From contig WTAK01000230.1 in assembly GCA_013139625.1 (NCBI GenBank), forward strand, positions 1-5,067: a stretch of DNA of 5,067 nt, given 5' to 3'. Positions within the stretch are counted from its first letter, which is position 1. The number at the start of each line of letters is the position of its first letter. The notes under the pieces were generated by a model. The model saw only the letters and a list, made by a program, of their open reading frames with translations, had not been told where the DNA came from and did no database searches. Of the stretch, positions 1-4,614 are shown piece after piece. Made by a program: the position numbers and the translations under genes. This DNA comes from Candidatus Delongbacteria bacterium. Lineage in GTDB: Bacteria; UBA4055.

Positions 1-301
1 TCTTCTCAGCACTTTCTCCGATCTTAAAAGTGTCACCTACAGAAATTTCGTTAAGATTTATTCCTTCGATAGTAAGTGTTTCGGAAAAATCTCCCGGGAT
101 AAGATCGCCTTCTATCCTAACTCTTGGGCAAAAATCTTGTTCTTTCATCTTTTCAATTGAGATAATAGAAATTTGTCGGTCACCGGGTTTGTTGTAGGCA
201 TCGCCTTTTAGTCCGATATCTTTAAGTAATTCTCCTGATTGGATAGAGGACTTACCACCCTTCTGCTCTGCGATATTTATTGAATGTATTTTACCTTGCA
301 T
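1..301 (-). CDS. MOSC domain protein, C-terminus cut off by window edge
   Basis: The ATG at 301 opens a frame that runs through 100 codons to the left edge without a stop, so only the N-terminal part is visible. An AAGGA site sits a few bases upstream of this ATG. The translation has MOSC hallmarks: a basic start (MQGKIHSINI), GLKGDAYNKPGDRQISI at about residues 31-47, and a GDFSETLTIEGINL block followed by VGDTFKIG near residue 90. These match the family pattern Gl.GDah...HRQvSl / GdF.EnltteGi.l / vGd...iG. The conserved MOSC cysteine lies further on and is outside the window. MOSC proteins are soluble and linked to molybdenum cofactor sulfuration or metal-sulfur transfer. The upstream moeA supports a molybdenum role. 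In some anaerobes the MOSC domain is fused to a MogA/MoaB domain, which cannot be tested here. The family call is firm; the exact substrate is unknown. Confidence 0.88.
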   Translation of the reverse strand, partial: MQGKIHSINIAEQKGGKSSIQSGELLKDIGLKGDAYNKPGDRQISIISIEKMKEQDFCPRVRIEGDLIPGDFSETLTIEGINLNEISVGDTFKIGESAEK

Positions 302-318
302 ATAATTCCTTTTTTTTA

Positions 319-348
319 TTTCTCACAAAGACACTAAGGCACAGAGAA
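319..348. repeat. Probable dispersed intergenic repeat fragment
   Basis: This stretch in the moeA/MOSC gap begins TTCTC and ends GAGAA (320-324 and 344-348, inverted copies). Between them are purine-rich near-repeated units (CACAAAGACACTAAGGCACAG). From memory it closely resembles a widespread intergenic sequence of the form CTC-(A/G)CAAAGACAC-AAAGGCACAGAG, found in many unrelated bacterial genomes. A plus-strand reading gives LTKTLRHRE, which resembles the spurious short peptides often annotated over such repeats. Only one copy is present in this window, so its repeat nature rests on recognition and not on a second copy seen here. Confidence 0.45.
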
Positions 349-356
349 TATTGTAC

Positions 357-376
357 GGGCGTTATTCATAACGCCC
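357..376. repeat. Perfect GC-rich hairpin (8-bp stem, 4-nt loop)
   Basis: GGGCGTTA (357-364) and TAACGCCC (369-376) are exact inverted copies around a TTCA loop. The arms are clearly richer in G+C than their surroundings. On the minus strand, which carries the operon, the hairpin begins 5 nt after the moeA stop codon and lies before the MOSC gene. No T-run follows it in either direction, so it is not a standard intrinsic terminator. It could be a mobile palindromic repeat, an RNA-processing or stability element, or a partial attenuator between moeA and the MOSC gene. The structure is certain; the role is not. Confidence 0.8.
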
Positions 377-381
377 AAAAA

Positions 382-1572
382 TTAAAACAATATAAATTCA
401 GTTGTTTCACCTTCTTTAATCACAGAAATATCTTCATGAGCGATCAGAAATCCATCAGCTTTTGAAAGAGACATTATATCAGCTGACCCGTTTGAATCAA
501 CAGGAGTGATAAAGTATTGGTCATTATTTTTCTCGATCGTTGCAGGAAAGAAATTCCTTCTTCCAGATCTTTGCCTGAATTCTTTAGTCAAAATTCCCGA
601 TTTAAATTCAGGATAAATATCTGAAAGAGAACTCATTTTTTTAACAGCAGTAGTTACGAATAATGTAAAACCTACAAAATTAGATAAAGGATTCCCAGGT
701 AGTCCAAATACTAAACCATTTGAATGTTTCCCGAAGAAAAGAGGTTTGCCGGGCTTGATCTTAACTTTATGGAAAATCTTATCAACACCGGATTCTTTTA
801 ACATTCCAGGAACAAGGTCGAATTCTCCCATAGATACACCACCTGATATCAGAAGAATATCATACTCCAAGCCTTGCTTGATAGCATTTTTCAGGGTTTC
901 TTCAGTATCTTCCGCAATACCAATATACTCAGCATCATAGTTCAAATTATTACACATAGCTTGAAGCATTTGTCCATTACTATTATATATCTGTCCGGCT
1001 TTCAGTTCTTTTCCGGGTTCTATTATCTCACTTCCCGTATTTAAAATTGCTATCTTAGGTTTCCTGATAACTTTTATATTTTCATATCCTGCAGAAGATA
1101 ATAATGCAATATGTGAAGTTTTTATCAAAGTTCCTTTTTCTAAGATTAACGCTCCTTTCGAAATATCCTCGCCTTTTAGACACACGTTAGCGCCCGTGAT
1201 CATATTTTTCCTAAAGGTAATTAAGTCCCCTTCTTTTTCGGTATTTTCAATAGGTATAACTGTATCAGTTGAATCCGGAAGAGGTGCACCTGTCATGATG
1301 CTAATACATTCATCTGATTTAATATTCCCGGTAAAAAAATCTCCGGCAGCAACCATTCCAATATTTTTCAATTCGATCTTTGTATAATCTTTGATCTCAT
1401 TTTTGTAAGCATAACCATCCATAGCAGACTTAACAAATGGAGGCATATCTAAAGGTGAATAAATATCTTCATCAAGAATATATCCTACTGAATTAATAAC
1501 AGGTATGGAAATAGGGTTAAGAGTTTGAGCAATTTCTCCTACAAGTTCTAAAGCTATATTAAAATCGATCAT
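382..1572 (-). CDS. moeA: Molybdopterin molybdenumtransferase MoeA
   Basis: MoeA inserts molybdate into adenylylated molybdopterin, the last general step of molybdenum cofactor synthesis in the cytoplasm. The 396-residue product has the usual length and domain order. Visible motifs are PPFVKSAMDGYA (44-55), IMTGAPLP (92-99), KGEDISKG (133-140), NTGSE (178-182), the SNG of GQIYNSNG (193-200), SGGVSMGEFD (243-252), KIKPGKP (271-277) and GLPGNPLS (290-297). A C-terminal beta domain occupies about 320-396. Asp52, Glu182, Asp252, Lys273 and Lys276 fall in the blocks that hold functionally important cleft residues in E. coli MoeA, so the enzyme looks intact. AGGAGA at 1578-1583 lies 5 nt before the ATG and supports this start. 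The gene begins 13 nt after the crcB stop and is followed 80 nt later by the MOSC gene, all on one strand. A tungsten-specific MoeA paralogue cannot be excluded. Confidence 0.96.
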   Translation of the reverse strand: MIDFNIALELVGEIAQTLNPISIPVINSVGYILDEDIYSPLDMPPFVKSAMDGYAYKNEIKDYTKIELKNIGMVAAGDFFTGNIKSDECISIMTGAPLPDSTDTVIPIENTEKEGDLITFRKNMITGANVCLKGEDISKGALILEKGTLIKTSHIALLSSAGYENIKVIRKPKIAILNTGSEIIEPGKELKAGQIYNSNGQMLQAMCNNLNYDAEYIGIAEDTEETLKNAIKQGLEYDILLISGGVSMGEFDLVPGMLKESGVDKIFHKVKIKPGKPLFFGKHSNGLVFGLPGNPLSNFVGFTLFVTTAVKKMSSLSDIYPEFKSGILTKEFRQRSGRRNFFPATIEKNNDQYFITPVDSNGSADIMSLSKADGFLIAHEDISVIKEGETTEFILF

Positions 1573-1585
1573 ATTGATCTCCTGG

Positions 1586-1978
1586 TTAAATGCTTTTAAT
1601 TTTTAGAAAAAGGTTGACTGTATAAGAACCTGCCAGTATCATAAGTAAGCAAGCAATATTATTTAAAGCGACATTGAGTAGTCCGTAAGAAATTCCGTTT
1701 TGTTTGAACAATTCAATGGTTTCAAATGAAAATGATGAGAAAGTAGTAAAAGCTCCAAGGATACCGATAGCCATAAAAAGTTTAATTTCTGTAGGAGCGG
1801 AATAGTGATGAAATAACGCAAAAAGAGTACCTATCAGAAAACTTCCAATAACATTTACAGTAAGAGTACCAATTGGAATATTGGAAAGAGGGAAAGCATT
1901 ATCAAAATATTTCGAGATCAAATATCTTGCAACAGCTCCAATACTGCCGCCTAGAGCTATATAAATAATGTTTTTCAT
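1586..1978 (-). CDS. crcB: Fluoride channel CrcB/Fluc
   Basis: CrcB (Fluc) is a small inner-membrane protein that forms dual-topology dimers and exports toxic fluoride. The 130-residue product has four hydrophobic segments, at about 4-22, 34-57, 66-88 and 97-125. It carries the family signatures GGSIGAVARY (10-19), GTLTVNVIGSFLIG (37-50, with the pore Asn42) and GILGAFTTFSSFSFE (72-86). Phe80 and Phe83 match the paired pore phenylalanines of characterised Flucs, and the usual TTFST is TTFSS here. I chose the ATG at 1978 because AAAGGA at 1987-1992 is 8 nt away; another in-frame ATG at 1984 lies only 2 nt from that site. As the first gene of the run crcB-moeA-MOSC, it probably shares their transcript. 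No fluoride riboswitch is visible in the leader. Function is very likely; its link to molybdenum is unclear. Confidence 0.95.
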   Translation of the reverse strand: MKNIIYIALGGSIGAVARYLISKYFDNAFPLSNIPIGTLTVNVIGSFLIGTLFALFHHYSAPTEIKLFMAIGILGAFTTFSSFSFETIELFKQNGISYGLLNVALNNIACLLMILAGSYTVNLFLKIKSI

Positions 1979-1986
1979 ATACATTT

Positions 1987-1992
1987 TCCTTT
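1987..1992 (-). promoter_or_regulatory. Ribosome binding site deciding the crcB start
   Basis: AAAGGA on the minus strand lies 8 nt before the ATG at 1978 and only 2 nt before the ATG at 1984. The spacing favours the inner start (MKNII), which also matches how CrcB proteins usually begin. Confidence 0.6.
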
Positions 1993-2019
1993 GTGATTTG
2001 CATTGATTATTTCAGGTAA

Positions 2020-2027
2020 CAAATATA
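2020..2027 (-). promoter_or_regulatory. Possible promoter -7/-10 element for crcB-moeA-MOSC
   Basis: Read on the minus strand, this is TATATTTG, an exact match to the Bacteroidota-type -7 box TAnnTTTG. Its first six bases are also 5/6 to TATAAT. A T-run rather than TTTG lies about 19 nt upstream, so the -33 box is weak. Initiation just downstream would give a crcB leader of about 30-40 nt. The region is very AT-rich and chance matches are easy. Confidence 0.35.
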
Positions 2028-2058
2028 ATCTTAATTGTTATTAAAAAAAATAAATTTC

Positions 2059-2093
2059 TTTGTGTATTTAAATATTAACTATATGTATATTTC
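2059..2093 (+). promoter_or_regulatory. Weak candidate promoter for the GNAT-ridA pair
   Basis: TTTG at 2059-2062 and TATATTTC at 2086-2093 (one mismatch to TAnnTTTG) precede the GNAT gene, but the 23-nt spacing is longer than usual. A sigma70-like reading (TTGTGT at 2060-2065, TATGTA at 2082-2087, 16-nt spacer) is equally weak. A promoter is expected in this divergent gap, but its exact place is uncertain. Confidence 0.2.
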
Positions 2094-2120
2094 ACACAAT
2101 GGCTCTGAAAAGGAGAGGAA

Positions 2121-2567
2121 ATGACAACAAATATTGTAGATTATTATTTTTCTGACTTTACGACATCAGACTTTGATAAATTAATTGCATTCTGGGAAGA
2201 TACAGGGGTTGGAGGCAAGAATAGGGGAGATACTGCGGATATTATTTCAGATTCGGGAGAAAATGGTGGTCGATTGATCTTAATGAAACTTGATGCAACA
2301 AATGAAATAATTGGTAGTGCATGGGTCACAACAGATAAAAGAAGAACTTTCCTTCATTATTTCGCAATATTGAAAGAGTATAGGGGAAATGGATTAGCCA
2401 ACGATCTAATGGATGTTGTGATGGAACATGCTCAATTACTTGGGCTGCAATTCAGACTTGAAGTTCATGAGGATAATACTCCGGCTCTTGAGTTGTATAA
2501 AAAGTATGGATTTGAATATTTGGGAGATTACAATATTTATATAAACAGAGATATACAAAAAGAATAA
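2121..2567 (+). CDS. GNAT family N-acetyltransferase
   Basis: This 148-residue protein is a single GNAT domain that would transfer an acetyl group from acetyl-CoA to an unknown amine. Residues 61-71 (NEIIGSAWVTT) and 77-84 form the central strands. Residues 86-93 (EYRGNGLA) are the motif A pyrophosphate-binding loop, of the form R-G-x-G-x-A. LEVHEDNTPALELYKKYGF (113-131) is the classic motif B region, with the usual Asn and Tyr positions. The first 50 residues show no strong motif and probably form the substrate side. The start is supported by AAGGAG at 2110-2115, 5 nt before the ATG. ridA follows after 14 nt, so the two are probably co-transcribed. The C-terminal half resembles RimI-like enzymes, but nothing identifies a ribosomal protein as substrate. 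The family call is secure; the substrate is unknown. Confidence 0.9.
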   Translation: MTTNIVDYYFSDFTTSDFDKLIAFWEDTGVGGKNRGDTADIISDSGENGGRLILMKLDATNEIIGSAWVTTDKRRTFLHYFAILKEYRGNGLANDLMDVVMEHAQLLGLQFRLEVHEDNTPALELYKKYGFEYLGDYNIYINRDIQKE

Positions 2568-2581
2568 TTATAAGGACTATT

Positions 2582-2959
2582 ATGAAGAGAATTATACACA
2601 CAAATAATGCACCGGAAGCTAAGGGACCATATAATCAGGCAGTTGAAGTAAATGATACACTTTATGTTGCTGGCCAGATAGGTATGATACCGGAAAACGG
2701 AGTAATTGTAGAAGGTGGGATCAAAGCTCAGACGAAACAAACACTGGATAATCTAAGAGCAATATTGAATGAAGCAGGATATACATTTCAGGATATTGTA
2801 AAATGTACTTGTTTTTTAACAGATTTTAACGATTACAGAGAATTTAATGAAGTGTATGGAGAGTATTTTTCTTCAGATGCACCGGCACGATCTACTTTCG
2901 GAATAAGTGCATTACCTATAGGTTCGAAAGTTAAAATCGACTGTATCGCAGTGAAATAA
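2582..2959 (+). CDS. RidA/YjgF/UK114 family protein (enamine/imine deaminase-like)
   Basis: Archetypal RidA hydrolyses reactive enamines and imines made by PLP enzymes such as threonine dehydratase, acting as a cytoplasmic homotrimer. The 125-residue length is normal. Family blocks are NAPEAKGPYNQAV (9-21), YVAGQIG (28-34), QTLDNLRAILNEAG (53-66), NEVYGEYF (89-96) and PARSTFGISALP (101-112). Tyr17 and Arg103 match E. coli Tyr17 and the key carboxylate-binding Arg105. By-eye alignment puts Ala30 where archetypal RidA has Ser30 and Lys118 where it has Glu120, with Asp120 at the next acidic position. The protein may therefore be a Rid subfamily with altered chemistry, and I give no firm symbol. 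An AAGGA site lies a few bases before the ATG. It is the second gene after the GNAT, and its stop lies 14 nt from that of the convergent hydrolase. Confidence 0.93.
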   Translation: MKRIIHTNNAPEAKGPYNQAVEVNDTLYVAGQIGMIPENGVIVEGGIKAQTKQTLDNLRAILNEAGYTFQDIVKCTCFLTDFNDYREFNEVYGEYFSSDAPARSTFGISALPIGSKVKIDCIAVK

Positions 2960-2973
2960 TGTATTGATTATTG

Positions 2974-3600
2974 TTAAAAGAATGGATTGAAGATTTTTTC
3001 ATCTTTTAAAGTGGTATGCCTTCCGTGACCAGGTAGAATTATTATGCCATCATCTAATGGTAATATCTTAGTTTTTATAGATCTGAAAATTTCTTTCTCG
3101 CTTCCACCATATAGGTCACATCGTCCGATTGATCCTGCAAATATAGTATCTCCTGCGATCAAAACATTATTGTAAAGGAAACAACAGCTTCCCAGAGTAT
3201 GCCCCGGAGTATGTAATATTTTGAATTCTAAACTTCCAACTCGGATTATATCTTTTTCCGTGAAAAGTTTATCAGGCTTTATTTTGACAGGTTTTACTGA
3301 CATAGCAGAGTAATTTTTATTCGGATCCAGCAAGTATTCTTCCTCGTCTTTATGTACCCAAAAAGGAATATTGAATGTTCTTTTAAGTTCAGGAATAGCT
3401 CCAATATGATCGTGGTGACCATGTGTATTTACTATCAATTCAGGATCTGCATTAATACTTTTCAGATATTTGATAATTTTATCAGGATCGTCACCAGGAT
3501 CGAAAATTACAGCTTTTGATGTTTCGGGGCATTTAGCGATAATACAATTCTCAGCGATATCACCCACTGGAATAATGTGAAATATTTTATTTATTATCAT
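2974..3600 (-). CDS. Glyoxalase II-like metallo-beta-lactamase fold hydrolase
   Basis: This 208-residue protein has the full binuclear-metal signature of the family: THGHHDH (59-65; ligands His60, His62, Asp64 and His65), His134 in TPGHTLGS, Asp151 in AGDTIF and His192 in PGHGRHTT. GSIGRCDL (156-163) and the C-terminal EKIFNPF (201-207) are typical of short glyoxalase-II-like hydrolases of the YcbL type. Such enzymes hydrolyse thioesters such as S-lactoylglutathione or related metabolites in the cytoplasm. The longer C-terminal glutathione-binding region of classical glyoxalase II (GloB, about 250 residues) is absent, so the substrate may be another thiol ester. The ATG directly abuts the dapA stop (TAAATG) and no Shine-Dalgarno site is visible before it, so translation is probably coupled to dapA. 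The family and active site are firm; the substrate is not. Confidence 0.92.
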   Translation of the reverse strand: MIINKIFHIIPVGDIAENCIIAKCPETSKAVIFDPGDDPDKIIKYLKSINADPELIVNTHGHHDHIGAIPELKRTFNIPFWVHKDEEEYLLDPNKNYSAMSVKPVKIKPDKLFTEKDIIRVGSLEFKILHTPGHTLGSCCFLYNNVLIAGDTIFAGSIGRCDLYGGSEKEIFRSIKTKILPLDDGIIILPGHGRHTTLKDEKIFNPFF

Positions 3601-4479
3601 TTATTTGATCAACTTATATTTTTTTAATATTTTAGTTAGATGCTTGATCTTATCTTCCGGTAATTCAACTAAAGGAAGTCTAGTTGGACCTGTTTCAAGT
3701 CCCAGTAGTTCCATAGCCTTTTTTACAGGGGTAGGATTTGTATCAATAAACATAGTCTGACATAGTTCATTTGTATATTTTGCAAGCTGTAATCCTTTTT
3801 CAAAATCACCATCTAGCATAGCATGCACAAGCATACTCATTTGCTTAGGAATGATATTAGAAGTAACACTGATTCCACCTTTTCCACCGAGAGCCATCAT
3901 TGAATAAATAAGATCATCTTCCCCAGATAATATTGATATTTTATCTTCAACAGCAAAGATTATTTTCTGAACCTGTGACATAGATCCGCTAGCTTCTTTT
4001 AATGCAATAATATTATCATGAATTGCGAGTCTTTCAACAGTTTCCGGCAGCATATTAACTCCTGTCCTGGATGGTACGTTGTACATAACGATCGGGATAG
4101 GCGATTTTTCTGCAACTTCTGAAAAATGTCGATATAATCCTTCCTGATTAGGTTTGTTATAATATGGTGTGATAACTAAAGCTGAATCAGCACCAACTTG
4201 TGAAGCCATTTTACATAGTGACACAGCCTTTGATGTGTCGTTGCTGCCACATCCTGCAATAACCTTTATGTTGTGAAAGTCAGCAAATTCAACACAAATT
4301 TCAAAGATCTCCTGAAATTCTTTCTTTGAAAAAGTAGGGTTTTCTCCGGTAGTTCCACCAGGAACAATACCATCTACTCCTCCAGCTGCTTGAAAAGCTA
4401 TTAATTCTTTAAGTTTTTGTTTGTTTAAACTTCTATCATTCTTGAATGGTGTAACGATAGCTGTATATAATCCTTGCAT
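3601..4479 (-). CDS. dapA: 4-hydroxy-tetrahydrodipicolinate synthase DapA
   Basis: DapA condenses pyruvate with aspartate semialdehyde, the first committed step to diaminopimelate and lysine, in the cytoplasm. The 292-residue product has the family length. It shows TAIVTPF (6-12), GGTTGENPT (41-49), GCGSNDT (76-82), TPYYNKPNQEG (104-114), YNVPSRTG (133-140) and the Schiff-base region ALKEASG (159-165). Thr43/Thr44, Tyr107, Tyr133, Arg138 and Lys161 cover the catalytic set, and the Arg favours DapA over sialic-acid or KDG aldolases. I chose the ATG at 4479 because GGAG lies 6 nt upstream and homologues begin here. The frame stays open to an ATG at 4572, but those 31 extra residues look unlike DapA and would cover the promoter region. 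Positions that bind inhibitory lysine in E. coli (His53, His56, Glu84) appear to be Lys52, Phe55 and Lys84, suggesting weak lysine feedback. The hydrolase gene follows without a gap. Confidence 0.95.
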   Translation of the reverse strand: MQGLYTAIVTPFKNDRSLNKQKLKELIAFQAAGGVDGIVPGGTTGENPTFSKKEFQEIFEICVEFADFHNIKVIAGCGSNDTSKAVSLCKMASQVGADSALVITPYYNKPNQEGLYRHFSEVAEKSPIPIVMYNVPSRTGVNMLPETVERLAIHDNIIALKEASGSMSQVQKIIFAVEDKISILSGEDDLIYSMMALGGKGGISVTSNIIPKQMSMLVHAMLDGDFEKGLQLAKYTNELCQTMFIDTNPTPVKKAMELLGLETGPTRLPLVELPEDKIKHLTKILKKYKLIK

Positions 4480-4485
4480 AACTTT

Positions 4486-4489
4486 CTCC
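4486..4489 (-). promoter_or_regulatory. Ribosome binding site deciding the dapA start
   Basis: GGAG on the minus strand (within TTGGAGAAAG) is 6 nt before the ATG at 4479. This good spacing, together with the conserved DapA N-terminus (GLYTAIVTPF) right after the start, supports this ATG over the upstream one at 4572. Confidence 0.7.
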
Positions 4490-4508
4490 AATTGTAATTT
4501 AATATCTT

Positions 4509-4538
4509 CAAATATACTTAAATTATATGAAAAACAAA
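4509..4538 (-). promoter_or_regulatory. Candidate dapA promoter
   Basis: On the minus strand TTTG (4535-4538) is followed 18 nt later by TATATTTG (4509-4516), which resembles the Bacteroidota-type TTTG / TAnnTTTG pair with a slightly short spacer. A perfect TATAAT at 4522-4527 lies between them and could serve as a sigma70-type -10, but no convincing -35 stands at 16-18 nt from it. Either would put the start inside the longer open frame, which supports the ATG at 4479. Confidence 0.35.
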
Positions 4539-4554
4539 AAACAAATAATTCCTC

Positions 4555-4581
4555 TTGAAATAATTCAAACAATGTTATAAT
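4555..4581 (+). promoter_or_regulatory. Candidate extended -10 promoter for the sensor gene
   Basis: TGTTATAAT (4573-4581) is an extended -10 (TGn followed by a perfect TATAAT). TTGAAA at 4555-4560 could be a -35, but its 15-nt spacer is short, so the extended -10 may do most of the work. TTGAA and TTCAA (4555-4559 and 4564-4568) form a small inverted repeat over the upstream part and might be an operator. Transcription would begin about 25-30 nt before the ATG at 4615. Confidence 0.45.
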
Positions 4582-4614
4582 TTTCTTTTAATTGTTAGGT
4601 GAACTGTAAAACTT

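Noticed and set aside
357..376. Intrinsic terminator of moeA
   Set aside because: The stem is good, but no run of T follows on the minus strand, so standard termination is not supported.
280..465. Plus-strand open frame of 61 codons across the moeA/MOSC gap
   Set aside because: It overlaps both flanking genes in antisense, has no ribosome site, and its middle is just a translation of the repeat fragment and hairpin.
746..940. Plus-strand open frame inside moeA
   Set aside because: Antisense shadow of a well-conserved MoeA region, with no ribosome site or recognisable motif.
1196..1387. Second plus-strand open frame inside moeA
   Set aside because: Antisense shadow of the MoeA IMTGAP region; no independent support.
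2060..2099. Inverted repeat TTGTGT...ACACAA upstream of the GNAT gene
   Set aside because: Six-base arms separated by 28 nt are expected by chance in AT-rich sequence; no second sign of an operator.
1979..2120. Fluoride riboswitch upstream of crcB
   Set aside because: The leader is AT-rich and lacks the conserved GGCGATGG-type start and paired elements of the crcB motif.
2144..2329. Minus-strand open frame inside the GNAT gene
   Set aside because: Antisense to a gene with clear GNAT motifs and a strong ribosome site.
2537..2740. Minus-strand open frame across the GNAT/ridA junction
   Set aside because: Antisense shadow rich in Cys, Tyr and Ser, with no family resemblance.
2960..2973. Terminator between the convergent ridA and hydrolase genes
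   Set aside because: The gap is only 14 bp and forms no stem with a T-run.
4480..4572. 31-residue N-terminal extension of DapA from an ATG at 4572
   Set aside because: The sequence does not resemble DapA, the ATG lacks a good ribosome site, and the extension would cover the promoter motifs; the ATG at 4479 has GGAG at good spacing.
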